Positions 25,949 through 36,070 of a stretch of DNA of 42,846 nucleotides are shown here, piece after piece. The notes beneath the pieces were generated by a model. That model saw nothing but the letters and a program-made list of their open reading frames with translations. It did not search any database and was not told the DNA's origin. The DNA is from Candidatus Gastranaerophilales bacterium (lineage in GTDB: Bacteria; Cyanobacteriota; Vampirovibrionia; Gastranaerophilales; Gastranaerophilaceae). Both the position numbers and the translations under genes were made by a program. Numbering within the stretch: the stretch's first letter is position 1; each line of letters opens with the position of its first letter. The DNA is taken from assembly GCA_944323475.1 (NCBI GenBank), contig CALUSQ010000018.1, forward strand, positions 1 through 42,846, read 5' to 3'.

Positions 25949-26716
25949 TTATTTATTTTTTCTAAAAACATTATGCTGAATTTCTTCAAAACCCTTGCTT
26001 GTTAAATAGTCTATAGTAAACATATCTCTGTCATAATCACCTATCAACAATAAATTACCTTTTGAAAGATTATTTGTTATGGCTTTTAAATGCATTAAAA
26101 TTTCAGACTTAGTACCTTGATAAGGCAATACGTTACGACACAAAACGATATTATCATCATTCTGTTTTATATTATTCGTATCTTTTAATATAGTTGCAAC
26201 ATTAAATTTAACTTTGTCTTTTAAAATATCACTCACAAAGTAACTATTTGTTTGCTCATCCATTTTATCTGCAGAAATAAAGTATTTTCTATCTGAAGGT
26301 TTAAAATATTTTTTCCAATCAATATTATATTTCTCAAAAGTTTCTAAATCCTTATTACTCATATTTATAATGCCGTTTTGAGCAGACTTTATAATAATAA
26401 AATCAGAATCCGAAGCATTTATAGGGAAAAACTTTTGTGCGTCTTTTACTCCTAAAGTTTCAAATAAACAAATTGCCAAAGAATAAGGCTCCGAACCATC
26501 AGAACAAGCAAAATTATAAACGTTTACATTCTGTTTATCTTTATATTGATTTTTTAAATACATTGCAAAATCTTTAAAATCCAAATCATGCCTTAGCATT
26601 TCCGTTTGGGTATAAACAGTAGATTTGTAAGGTCCTATTTTATAAAAACGAGAATTACTCCCAAAGCTGGGAATATAATTGGATTTTAAATTTATTTGCG
26701 AAATACGAAAATTCAT
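25949..26716 (-). CDS. CheR-like methyltransferase with N-terminal FG motif
   Basis: A 255-residue protein from ATG 26716. The core resembles the CheR MCP methyltransferase SAM domain: ACSDGSEPYSLAICLFE (family GCSTGEEPYS), NASDSD as the acidic strand-end, and NIVLCRNVLPYQ (family IFCRNVLIYF). The N-terminal 25 residues instead carry the IPSFGSNS motif seen in other proteins here. No chemotaxis receptor, CheA or CheW lies nearby. The upstream longer start (26737) is less likely because TATATT at 26733-26728 would put transcription within about 5 bases of ATG 26716; no ribosome site. Possibly specialised rather than a true chemotaxis enzyme. Confidence 0.82.
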   Translation of the reverse strand: MNFRISQINLKSNYIPSFGSNSRFYKIGPYKSTVYTQTEMLRHDLDFKDFAMYLKNQYKDKQNVNVYNFACSDGSEPYSLAICLFETLGVKDAQKFFPINASDSDFIIIKSAQNGIINMSNKDLETFEKYNIDWKKYFKPSDRKYFISADKMDEQTNSYFVSDILKDKVKFNVATILKDTNNIKQNDDNIVLCRNVLPYQGTKSEILMHLKAITNNLSKGNLLLIGDYDRDMFTIDYLTSKGFEEIQHNVFRKNK

Positions 26717-26828
26717 AGTGGATAAACAATATAACACAATAAAATTTGCTACCTAACCGAATAAGTAGTGTAAAATTTTACAAAAAATGATATACTGTTC
26801 ACAATAAAAGAAAGAAGGAGACAACATA

Positions 26829-27140
26829 ATGTCAAAAGAGGATAATTCAATAAGCTTTGGTATGGGCCTTTTAGCAGGAATACTGGGTGGTGTTGTTGCA
26901 GCTATTTTATATGCACCAAAATCAGGAGCAGAAACCAGAGAAGATGTCAAAAACTACGTCAATGATTTTGCACAAAAACATGCACCTGAAATTAAAGAAG
27001 CTAAAAAACAGGCCCTTGAATCTCTTGATATGATGAAATATAAGCTAGAAAAACAATACAACAAGATTAATGAACATATAAAAGCAAAACAAATGGCAAA
27101 AGCAAAAGAAAAAGAAGATCGTTCTTACGATTTTAATTAG
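26829..27140 (+). CDS. YtxH-domain protein
   Basis: A 103-residue protein with an N-terminal glycine-rich membrane helix (GMGLLAGILGGVVAAILYAP) directly followed by KSGAETRED, the YtxH signature, then a long basic-acidic helix to the end. YtxH proteins are small membrane-anchored proteins with stress links; the function is unknown. AGAAGGAG precedes the ATG. It is 17 bases before the DUF948-like gene and paralogous to the YtxH at 27654, giving a YtxH-DUF948-YtxH cluster. Confidence 0.88.
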   Translation: MSKEDNSISFGMGLLAGILGGVVAAILYAPKSGAETREDVKNYVNDFAQKHAPEIKEAKKQALESLDMMKYKLEKQYNKINEHIKAKQMAKAKEKEDRSYDFN

Positions 27141-27157
27141 AAAGATTGGAGAATTTT

Positions 27158-27517
27158 ATGTCAACAGCTTTAACAGTAAGTCTTATTATATTAGTTTTTG
27201 TTGTTATTGCAGCAATAGTTGCTACAACAATATATCTTGTTAAATTTCTAATGGAACTTTGTATTTTAACAAAAAATCTTAACGATACAACAGATATAGT
27301 CAAAAAAGAACTCAACCCGATTTTAGTTGAGTTAAAAGAAACTATGCAAAGTGTTAATATTGTTGCAAAAAATGCAGGTAAACAAATAAGCACAATAAAA
27401 AAAATAATATCAACAACAATAGGGTTTATAACCCTTTTTGCAGGAAAGTTTAAATTTCTTTCAGGAAGCTTTATGAAAGGTTTTATGTCTGCATTTAATC
27501 TATTCAGAAAAAAGTAA
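27158..27517 (+). CDS. DUF948-like membrane protein
   Basis: A 119-residue protein from ATG 27158 (GGAG 8 bases upstream; the in-frame TTG at 27146 would put the ribosome site inside). One N-terminal membrane helix (about 3-27), then a DUF948-type helical region (LNDTTDIVKKELNPILVELK, TMQSVNIVAKNAGKQIS), then a second hydrophobic segment (about 83-112). In Firmicutes DUF948 and YtxH proteins are neighbours in general-stress operons, as here. The molecular role is unknown. Confidence 0.8.
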   Translation: MSTALTVSLIILVFVVIAAIVATTIYLVKFLMELCILTKNLNDTTDIVKKELNPILVELKETMQSVNIVAKNAGKQISTIKKIISTTIGFITLFAGKFKFLSGSFMKGFMSAFNLFRKK

Positions 27518-27653
27518 TAAATATTATGATTTGTAAATATTGTATAATGTACACCCGTTGGTCAGGTTAGACAGATGAAAATTCGGGTACTTAATATATA
27601 TAATTAATAAAAAGCAAATGATAAAAAATCAGATAATGTCAAAGGAGAAACTT

Positions 27654-27926
27654 ATGTCAACAGGAAAATTTTTAGCAGGTTTTATAGTAGGTGGTGTTGT
27701 AGGTGCTGTTATGGGGTTATTATTAGCGCCACAATCAGGCGAAGAAACACGTGAGATGCTAGCAAAGAACTCTGAAGAACTTAGAAACAAAGCAGAAAAA
27801 ACTGTTAATGAAATAAAAGGTAAAGCAGAAGATATTGTTTCTGATATGCAAAAAAAAGGCGATGATATCATGGAAAAAATTCAATCTATGATAAATTCCA
27901 AAAAAGAAGCTAAAGAAGAAGTATAA
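27654..27926 (+). CDS. YtxH-domain protein (second copy)
   Basis: A 90-residue protein from ATG 27654, chosen because AAAGGAG lies 8 bases upstream; in-frame ATGs at 27618 and 27636 lack this. Membrane helix FLAGFIVGGVVGAVMGLLLA, then PQSGEETREM (YtxH signature) and an amphipathic Lys/Glu helix with repeated KAE/KGK units. A TATAAT box (within TTGTATAATG near 27545) indicates its own promoter, separated by about 100 bases from the DUF948 gene. Ends before a strong terminator. Confidence 0.88.
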   Translation: MSTGKFLAGFIVGGVVGAVMGLLLAPQSGEETREMLAKNSEELRNKAEKTVNEIKGKAEDIVSDMQKKGDDIMEKIQSMINSKKEAKEEV

Positions 27927-27939
27927 TAAATTCTTATTA

Positions 27940-27973
27940 AAAGAACGCCTCATTATAAAATGAGGCGTTCTTT
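27940..27973. terminator. Strong bidirectional terminator
   Basis: A perfect 15-base stem (AAAGAACGCCTCATT / AATGAGGCGTTCTTT), loop ATAA, between the YtxH gene (+) and the HELGH protein gene (-). Confidence 0.92.
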
Positions 27974-27976
27974 ATT

Positions 27977-29992
27977 TTATAATTTCTTATTCATCAAATA
28001 TGCTATCGTTTCCGGAAAGTTTTCTTGTAAGTAATGAGATCTTTCAGAAATACCTGGTGCAAAAAAAGGAACATTTATTATTGCATTCACCTCAGCCACA
28101 AGTTCTCGTAACATTTTTTGTTGGCTTTTTTTTACACTATCACCTGTAAAATATGAAGTCAAAGAGGTAATATATTTAGGATATACTTTAAAAAATGCAT
28201 CTTTTTCTTTATTAAATATTTTCAATAACTTTTTATCAGAAGAAATACTGTGAACTATATTTTCCATATCAAACTTATGATTTGAAATCAAATCACTAAT
28301 ATTTTCCTTCACCTCGTCTTTTGCATGTCCAAGTTCATGAATAAAAATAAAAGCATCTTGACTGGACGATATCATATTATTTAAAAAAAGTTGAGAAGAC
28401 TTGATATCATTTGTCTTTTTTAAAATAGATACTTTTTCACTAACTGCTATAAGCTCATTAGCAGGCAAACTTTTGAGCATAGTTTTTATACTTTGATGAT
28501 TTTTACCTTCCATATATAAGTCAAAATCAATTTTATAATTTTTTCCTTCTTTTGTATCAAAAACAACAATACTATCAGGAGAATATTTAACATTATAAAT
28601 TTTCCCATCAATATTTTGTACCGATAAATTCTTATTCAAATATCTTATAATTTTTGATTTTTCAGAAAGTATATTTCCATTTTTATCTGTAATACGATAT
28701 AAAAACTTCTCATTTTGAGTTTTCAAATCTTTTGAATAATCAAAGTAAGTTTTTACCCCACTTGGAGAAACAAGATTCTTTTTTACAACTATTGATTTTT
28801 GATCTGTATAAACTGAACTTTTTATAGTCTTTACACCATTTTTATTGGTATTAACTATATCAAAAACACCAGAAACAGCAGACGGCTTAAAAATTTCGCT
28901 GTTAATAACATTACCGCTAGAATCTTTTTCATTTCTAACTTGGTAAATAATAGGCCAGGATTTATGTTTTGCGTCTTTTACTCTCTTTATTTCATAATCA
29001 GTGTTGTTTCTAAAATCACGAACAGAGACATCTACCTGCTTTTCGCCATTAGATTTAATAGAAAAACTGGAAAAGGAATTAGATATTTCTTTCATTGATT
29101 TATCATAGTTTAATAAATAAGAAGAAACTAACTCTGAACCACGCTCAACGTAAATCTTTATTTGAGACATTCCATTTTCAGGAGACACGTTTAACTTAAT
29201 TTTTTCTTGCTTTTGCAATTTAGCTGCTTCAATTGAAAAAATTTTAAATAATTTTTTGATATTACCAGTATATTTGAGAACATTTATATCAATACTCACA
29301 TTAGGTGATTTAATAAAAGAAAATTCTGGTTTTGATAATATATCCTTTAAGATTTTTAAGTTTTTAGATACCAATTTGTCATCAAAATTATTTTTAACAA
29401 GCTGATAAATAGATTCATTTTTTAAATTTGCCCAAAGAGGTTTTAAAGAAGCAGATGAGAAAAGAATTTTAGCATTTTCAACAGCACCCGTTCTAATCGA
29501 ATCAAACGGATTTAAATTTAAAGCGACAATATCATAAAAAGCTTCATGACCTATTAAATCAAAAAGTTTTTGAGTTTCTTTATCTTTCGCAAGTACAGTT
29601 AATTGCTCTAAAGCAGGTTTTCTGTCTTCCAGATTCAAATTAAAGTCGATTTTATGCTTTTTACTATCAATATAAAAATCAACAATATCTGTTCTAGCAT
29701 CGCACAACTTTGAAAGAATAGAATTTGTTTCTATATATTTTATCAATTTATAGAGATTTGATATCTGCCTATAAAACTCGCTGATAGGCATATTGCCTTC
29801 AATAAAAGTCCTGCTGTCTTTGCGATTAGTTAATTCTCGAATTAACTCTTGGATAGCTCTATGATCATCTCTTGAAAAAATATCGTTAGAATTATTAGTA
29901 GATAAAACAGGATTTTGAGCACCAAAAGATTTATTTATTGGTGCTTTATATTGTAAATTATTAATATTTATGGGATTTATAGTTAATTTCAT
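27977..29992 (-). CDS. Large FG-motif protein with a zinc-protease-type HELGH site
   Basis: A 671-residue protein from ATG 29992 (GGAAG 9-10 bases upstream). It opens MKLTINPININN and soon has NKSFGAQN, the FG-type N-terminal motif. Residues about 30-230 are helical; about 240-530 are strand-rich and repeat-like, with pairs such as 'KSSVYTDQKS' and 'KTYFDYSKD' recalling YD/wedge-type or beta-meander surface proteins. Near the end lies FIFIHELGHAKDE (H552, E553, H556), an HExxH metallopeptidase motif; REL-VAEV about 80 residues later could supply the third ligand. No signal peptide is seen. Unknown function; possible secreted or cytosolic zinc peptidase. Confidence 0.72.
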   Translation of the reverse strand: MKLTINPININNLQYKAPINKSFGAQNPVLSTNNSNDIFSRDDHRAIQELIRELTNRKDSRTFIEGNMPISEFYRQISNLYKLIKYIETNSILSKLCDARTDIVDFYIDSKKHKIDFNLNLEDRKPALEQLTVLAKDKETQKLFDLIGHEAFYDIVALNLNPFDSIRTGAVENAKILFSSASLKPLWANLKNESIYQLVKNNFDDKLVSKNLKILKDILSKPEFSFIKSPNVSIDINVLKYTGNIKKLFKIFSIEAAKLQKQEKIKLNVSPENGMSQIKIYVERGSELVSSYLLNYDKSMKEISNSFSSFSIKSNGEKQVDVSVRDFRNNTDYEIKRVKDAKHKSWPIIYQVRNEKDSSGNVINSEIFKPSAVSGVFDIVNTNKNGVKTIKSSVYTDQKSIVVKKNLVSPSGVKTYFDYSKDLKTQNEKFLYRITDKNGNILSEKSKIIRYLNKNLSVQNIDGKIYNVKYSPDSIVVFDTKEGKNYKIDFDLYMEGKNHQSIKTMLKSLPANELIAVSEKVSILKKTNDIKSSQLFLNNMISSSQDAFIFIHELGHAKDEVKENISDLISNHKFDMENIVHSISSDKKLLKIFNKEKDAFFKVYPKYITSLTSYFTGDSVKKSQQKMLRELVAEVNAIINVPFFAPGISERSHYLQENFPETIAYLMNKKL

Positions 29993-30054
29993 ACACAAGA
30001 CTTCCACTCGTATCAATAAAAACACGAGATAACAATTTATTTACTTATTATTAA

Positions 30055-31446
30055 CTATCTGTTACAAATCACTCTTGCTGCATGTACACCTGAAGCAGAA
30101 GCCTGAATTAAGCCTCTTGTAACACCAGCACCATCGCCAATTGTAAAAAGATTTTTAACCTGCTCAGTTTCAAGTTCATTTGTTAGTTTCACCCTACCCG
30201 AATAGAATTTAACTTCTATTCCGTATAACAACGTATATCTTGAAGCTACGCCGGGAGCAATTTTATCTAATGCTTGCAACATTTCAATAATCGCTGTCAT
30301 TTGTCTGTATGGAAGAACAAGACTTAAATCACCTGGTGTTGCACATTTTAAAGTCGGTGTAATAATACTTGATTTTATTCTGTCTGGTGTAGACCTTCTG
30401 CCATCTAACAAATCCCCAAAACGCTGAACCAAAATCCCACCTGATAACATATTAGCCAATCTGGCGACATGTTGACCGTATGCAATAGGTTCTTTAAACG
30501 GCTCAGTAAATTTTTCACTTACCAGCAATGCAAAATTTGTATTTTGAGTTTTCTTTTCTGCATAACTGTGTCCGTTAACTGTTGCTATACCACTATAATT
30601 TTCTGCAACAACCTCACCATAAGGATTCATACAGAATGTTCGAACCTCATCACCAAATGTTTTTGAATGATAAACAAGTTTTGATTCATATAACTTATCA
30701 GTGATATGAGAAAAAACAGGTGCCGGGAGCTCAACTCTAACACCCACATCAACTGCGTTGTTAACCATTCCTATCTTGTTTTTTTCAAACTCTTTAGTGA
30801 GCCAATCTGCACCTTCTCTACCCGGTGCAATTATAAGATATTCAGAACGAATTTCTTCACCATCTGTTGTAACAAAACCTTTAACTTGTTCATTTTCAAC
30901 AATCAAACTTGCAGCTGTTTTTTTATTCAAAATAGTAACATTTTTATTTAAATAATCTTGCATGTTTTTCAGAACACCAAGACTTCTTTCTGTCCCTAAA
31001 TGCCTAACTGGAGAATGAACTAATTTTAATTCAGCAAGAGTAGCTGCTCTTTCGATATCTGCAAAATCATCTTTATTTGTCCCAAAAACTTCATCAGTGG
31101 CACCAAACTTAAGATATATGTCATCAGTATATTTGACTAAATCTTCTACAGATTTTCTATCCATATAATCTACAAGATGCCCGCCAACATCAGGAGTTAA
31201 TGTAAGTTTACCATCAGAAAAAGCACCAGCGCCACCCCAACCGCATAGTAGTCCACAAGTTCTACAATTCATACATTTTTGAACACCTTCGCGAAGAGGA
31301 CATTTTCTTTCTTCAATTTTCAAACCTTTTTCAACAATCAATACTTTCCATTCAGGTTTTAGCTTCATTATTTCTAATGCAGCAAATATACCTGCCGGAC
31401 CTGCACCTATAATAGCAACATTGTAAAATTGAGCAAAATTATTCAT
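30055..31446 (-). CDS. FAD-dependent oxidoreductase (COG2509-type dehydrogenase)
   Basis: A 463-residue flavoprotein: N-terminal Rossmann GAGPAG (14-19) for FAD, the EKG end of the second strand, then a Cys-rich segment KCPLREGVQKCMNCRTCGLL followed by GWGGAGAFSDGKL, characteristic of the uncharacterised FAD-dependent dehydrogenase group COG2509. The C-terminal LFTIGDGAGVTRGLIQASAS completes the flavin fold. Its substrate is unknown. The Cys cluster may bind a metal or be redox-active. It stands between the HELGH gene (62 bases downstream) and divergent gdhA. Confidence 0.9.
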   Translation of the reverse strand: MNNFAQFYNVAIIGAGPAGIFAALEIMKLKPEWKVLIVEKGLKIEERKCPLREGVQKCMNCRTCGLLCGWGGAGAFSDGKLTLTPDVGGHLVDYMDRKSVEDLVKYTDDIYLKFGATDEVFGTNKDDFADIERAATLAELKLVHSPVRHLGTERSLGVLKNMQDYLNKNVTILNKKTAASLIVENEQVKGFVTTDGEEIRSEYLIIAPGREGADWLTKEFEKNKIGMVNNAVDVGVRVELPAPVFSHITDKLYESKLVYHSKTFGDEVRTFCMNPYGEVVAENYSGIATVNGHSYAEKKTQNTNFALLVSEKFTEPFKEPIAYGQHVARLANMLSGGILVQRFGDLLDGRRSTPDRIKSSIITPTLKCATPGDLSLVLPYRQMTAIIEMLQALDKIAPGVASRYTLLYGIEVKFYSGRVKLTNELETEQVKNLFTIGDGAGVTRGLIQASASGVHAARVICNR

Positions 31447-31567
31447 TTACAAATACCCTCTTCCTTTTCATACATTTTGATTTTAACTTAAACAGATAAC
31501 GTTTTATATAAAACATAAAATTTTTCACAAAAAATTTACATCGTAAAATAAAAGATAATATTTGTGA

Positions 31568-31573
31568 TATAAT
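31568..31573 (+). promoter_or_regulatory. -10 element of gdhA
   Basis: TATAAT within GTGATATAATTTG, 32 bases before the ATG. No convincing -35 is seen at the right distance. Confidence 0.55.
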
Positions 31574-31602
31574 TTGCACAAAGAAAAACAAAGAGGAGTT
31601 AG

Positions 31603-32949
<1,347 letters not shown>

Positions 32950-32979
32950 AAACCGATTAAGTGTAATTCTTACCATAAA

Positions 32980-33010
32980 TAAAAATAGCCTGAGTTTCAG
33001 GCTATTTTTA
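32980..33010 (+). terminator. Rho-independent terminator after gdhA
   Basis: A perfect 14-base stem (TAAAAATAGCCTGA / TCAGGCTATTTTTA) with loop GTT. Confidence 0.9.
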
Positions 33011-33147
33011 TTTAGCAAATTATTAAGAAATATTAAGCTCAAGAAGCTCATTGTGATTGATTTTTTAAAAATACCTTTCATACACAATTGAAGGTAGTTT
33101 CAAAATGTGTTACAATTATAGTAGAAAGGATAGAAAAGTTAATCACC

Positions 33148-34422
33148 ATGAACACTATGCTAGCTGACAATCAAAAAAGTATAGGAAAAATAATTAACCA
33201 TTCTTTATACTTTACTGTACTGTTAGCATTGTTTTCTTCTCATTCTTTAGTGGTTAACAACAATATCTTCACATATGCCAATGAAGCGATTAATACAGGA
33301 GCAAATAATACACAATACACAGTTAAAGAGCAGACAAGGAGTTTAACAGAAGAAAAACAAAGATGGGAATCAATGTTACGACAGCGCTATCGCAACGGTG
33401 CAATTCTAACCATAACTGACGGAGTAAAACATATCCGTATGGTGAAATATATCAATGGAAGACCCATAAAAATTAATATAGTCGAAGTTAATACAAAAAT
33501 AAATCCAAATATTGAAATCGCTCCACAATTGGCATCAACAAATTTAAAACACAGGGCAACTATTAGAACAATTGCAACTCGCAACAATTCTATCGCCGCA
33601 GTAAACGGTACATATTTTAAGCCCCAAAACGGAGTACCATTAGGTACACTTATGATAAACAAAAAGGTTTATACAGGTCCTATTTATAATAGAGTAGCAA
33701 TGGGTATAGGCAAAAATGAATTCAAAATGGCACAAGTCCAATTCAACTCTACACTCAAAGCCGGACGAGAAAGCTTAAAGATAGACAATATAAATCAACC
33801 AAGAATGTTATCAACCTATACTCTCTTATACACAAAAGACTGGGGACAAACATCACCGACACCACCCAAATATGGAGTTAATATAGCAATACAAGACAAT
33901 AAAATAACTAATATTTCATACGGCTCAACAGCTATACCTGAAAACGGATATGTTATATCAGGACCCAAAGCAAAGTTAGAGCCGTTTTTTAATGCAAAAA
34001 AAATCACTCTTGATATAGAGATGATTCCTGAATGGAAAAATATAGATCATATAATAAGTGGTGGTCCATATTTAGTAAAAGACGGCTCAGTTTATATAGA
34101 TGTAAGCGCACAGAGACTTGGTGCAATAACAGGCAAAAACCCAAGAACAGCAATTGGATATACAGCATATAACGAATTCATAATGGTCACGGTAGACGGA
34201 CGCGAACAATCATCAGTCGGAATGACACTTGGTGAGCTTGCAAGAATGATGAAAGAATTCGGATGTATCAACGCAATGAACCTTGACGGAGGAGGTTCTT
34301 CCGTTATGTATGTAAACGGAAGAATAGTTAATAATCCGGCACAAAAAGGAGGAATACCAATATCCAACGCATTAACAATTACAGAAAGGACACGTATTGC
34401 TTATGATGAAAAAGGTTCGTAG
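33148..34422 (+). CDS. Exported phosphodiester glycosidase-family (NAGPA/DUF2233) protein
   Basis: A 424-residue protein if started at ATG 33148 (in-frame TTG 33088 is possible but upstream residues look untranslated; AAAGGA is 17 bases off, so initiation is uncertain). A hydrophobic segment at about 20-40 serves as signal or anchor. The NAGPA domain follows: AAVNGTYFKPQNGVPLGTLM, HIISGGPYLV, NPRTAIGYT, MVTVDGR and the terminal CINAMNLDGGGSSVMYVNG. Relatives hydrolyse GlcNAc-phosphodiesters or modify cell-wall/exopolysaccharides outside the cytoplasm. It converges on the flagellar rod operon, with about 110 A/T-rich bases between. Confidence 0.9.
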   Translation: MNTMLADNQKSIGKIINHSLYFTVLLALFSSHSLVVNNNIFTYANEAINTGANNTQYTVKEQTRSLTEEKQRWESMLRQRYRNGAILTITDGVKHIRMVKYINGRPIKINIVEVNTKINPNIEIAPQLASTNLKHRATIRTIATRNNSIAAVNGTYFKPQNGVPLGTLMINKKVYTGPIYNRVAMGIGKNEFKMAQVQFNSTLKAGRESLKIDNINQPRMLSTYTLLYTKDWGQTSPTPPKYGVNIAIQDNKITNISYGSTAIPENGYVISGPKAKLEPFFNAKKITLDIEMIPEWKNIDHIISGGPYLVKDGSVYIDVSAQRLGAITGKNPRTAIGYTAYNEFIMVTVDGREQSSVGMTLGELARMMKEFGCINAMNLDGGGSSVMYVNGRIVNNPAQKGGIPISNALTITERTRIAYDEKGS

Positions 34423-34533
34423 ACATATTAAAAAATTTTTAAAAAAAATTTTAAAAAAAATGAAACAAAGTTGGAATTATTTTATTAGTAACAATCTTAT
34501 TTTGATTTATTAAAACTAATAAAAATCAATATA

Positions 34534-34878
34534 CTACAATTGTATTTGCATAATCTTGTCATATGCTTGAATAACTTTTGTTGTAATGTTTGTTGCAACT
34601 GTAACACCCAATTCAGCTTTTGCCATAGCAGTCATAACATCATGGATATCAGCATTTCCGTTTTCTTCCATAACATCTTTCATCAATTGATCAGGAGCAT
34701 TTAACTCTCTGTTAAAATTTTCAACCAATCCTGAGAATACAGCCTTAAAATCATTTGTTTCAAGTTTTTCAATACGATTCATCCGCATACCGTTCATTCC
34801 GTCAAGACCGGTATTTAACTTTGTCGGTTGAATTCTTTCAAATAAATTTATGTTAGGTGCAAATTTTTTTTCTATCAT
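34534..34878 (-). CDS. fliE: Flagellar hook-basal body protein FliE
   Basis: A 114-residue FliE, which joins the MS ring to the proximal rod. The conserved C-terminal half is present: DFKAVFSGLVENFNREL and the ADIHDVMTAMAKAELGVTVA block, with KVIQAYDKIMQIQL ending in the typical Y-x-x-I-M-x-x-Q-L. The N-terminal 35 residues are not conserved. It is last in the leftward rod operon, 21 bases behind the transglycosylase gene. Confidence 0.93.
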   Translation of the reverse strand: MIEKKFAPNINLFERIQPTKLNTGLDGMNGMRMNRIEKLETNDFKAVFSGLVENFNRELNAPDQLMKDVMEENGNADIHDVMTAMAKAELGVTVATNITTKVIQAYDKIMQIQL

Positions 34879-34899
34879 AACAACAATCCATTTCTATAG

Positions 34900-35580
34900 T
34901 TAACTTAGATAATTAGCAAGAATACTTTTTACATAATTTTGAGTTTCTTTAAAAGGAGGAACTCCACCATATTTATCGACATTCCCGCCACCAGCATTAT
35001 ATGCAGCAAGAGCGAGTACAAGATTCCCATTATATCTTGCAAGCAAGCCTTTCAAGTGTTTTACGCCACCCTCTACATTTTGAACCGGATTATAGGCATC
35101 TTTTACCCCAAGGCCTTTAGCTGTAGCTGGCATTAGTTGCATAAGCCCCATTGCTCCGCAGTGAGAACGGGCTTTGGGATTAAATCCTGATTCTTGTTTA
35201 ATTACGGCTTGTACCAGTTTTTCATCAACACCATATTTTTTAGAAATTTTTGAAACAATATCAAGAATTTGTTTTTTAGTCGGATTTGTAATATTGGCAA
35301 TTGAAGAATCAACCGTATTAGTAACTTTCGTTGTATTTTTTTGAAGATTATTAGCAGCCGAAGTAAGAGCTAAAAAGTTTTTTCCATCAGTTCTAAATTG
35401 ACCTTCTCCTTTTTGGCTAGCTTTTAAGATTTCGGCAAAAGTTTGCTTTTCAGTTTTAACAGCATCTGGATTAAGCTGTCTTTCGATACTTGCAACATGA
35501 GCTCTTATAGTTTGAACTCTTTGCATAGCAGCTTCTTTCCCGCCTTGATCTATATATGATTGTATTGTTGGTGAAAACAT
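34900..35580 (-). CDS. Lytic transglycosylase (SLT domain) in the rod operon
   Basis: A 226-residue protein: N-terminal about 100 residues unlike known domains (TFAEILKA near 47), then a complete SLT domain with catalytic Glu130 in [25 protein letters not shown], and [12 protein letters not shown]. It would cut peptidoglycan glycan strands so the rod can pass. It has no signal peptide, so export through the flagellar type III apparatus is likely, as for FlgJ; the gene order (flgC - SLT - fliE) supports this. In many bacteria this role is filled by FlgJ, which is not otherwise present here. Confidence 0.93.
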   Translation of the reverse strand: MFSPTIQSYIDQGGKEAAMQRVQTIRAHVASIERQLNPDAVKTEKQTFAEILKASQKGEGQFRTDGKNFLALTSAANNLQKNTTKVTNTVDSSIANITNPTKKQILDIVSKISKKYGVDEKLVQAVIKQESGFNPKARSHCGAMGLMQLMPATAKGLGVKDAYNPVQNVEGGVKHLKGLLARYNGNLVLALAAYNAGGGNVDKYGGVPPFKETQNYVKSILANYLS

Positions 35581-35605
35581 TAACTTTTACCTACTTACCT
35601 TAAAA

Positions 35606-36049
35606 TTACTTGCCTATTTCAACTGCTCTTTGTGCCATACTTTTTGTAATTGATATAACAGCCAAATTTGCCTCATAAGCTCTTTGAGCAATATTAGCAT
35701 CTGCCATATCAACGATAGGATTTACATTAGATGTTCTGATATATCCGTTTGCATCAGCATCAGGATGTCCAGGACGATAAATACGTTCCCCCAAAGTAGG
35801 ATCTTCAACCACACCTGTTAGTCTAACACCGCCTTGTTGAAATGGTATCGTACCTACTCCAAAAACATCTTCTTTCATTGAATTCAAAAGCCCATGAAAA
35901 GAAATATCATCAGTCGCATTTAGTACAGGAATTTTTCTTACATAGTTTGGCGTATCAAGATTCGCTATATTTTTTGCGTGAATTTTAATTCTTGCACCGT
36001 GTGCTTCCAAACTTTTTTGACCTATATTCATTGTTTCCATTAAGCTCAT
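35606..36049 (-). CDS. flgC: Flagellar basal-body rod protein FlgC
   Basis: A 147-residue FlgC, proximal rod. N-terminal rod signature: KIHAKNIANLDTPNY; C-terminal SNVNPIVDMADANIAQRAYE and the last helix (NLAVISITKSMAQRAVEIG). The central stretch VRLTGVVEDPT with YRPGHPDADANGYI is typical of FlgC. Spaced 21 bases after flgB and 25 before the SLT gene. Confidence 0.95.
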   Translation of the reverse strand: MSLMETMNIGQKSLEAHGARIKIHAKNIANLDTPNYVRKIPVLNATDDISFHGLLNSMKEDVFGVGTIPFQQGGVRLTGVVEDPTLGERIYRPGHPDADANGYIRTSNVNPIVDMADANIAQRAYEANLAVISITKSMAQRAVEIGK

Positions 36050-36070
36050 AATATCACCTACTTTTTAAAA

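Noticed and set aside
30469..30955. Plus-strand open frames opposite the FAD-dependent oxidoreductase
   Set aside because: Cys/Phe/Ile-rich products with no start signal, lying within a well-conserved gene on the other strand.
34430..34470. Hairpin-like A/T tract after the phosphodiester glycosidase gene as a terminator
   Set aside because: Runs of A and T can pair but no G-C stem exists, so I cannot separate it from ordinary A/T-rich sequence.
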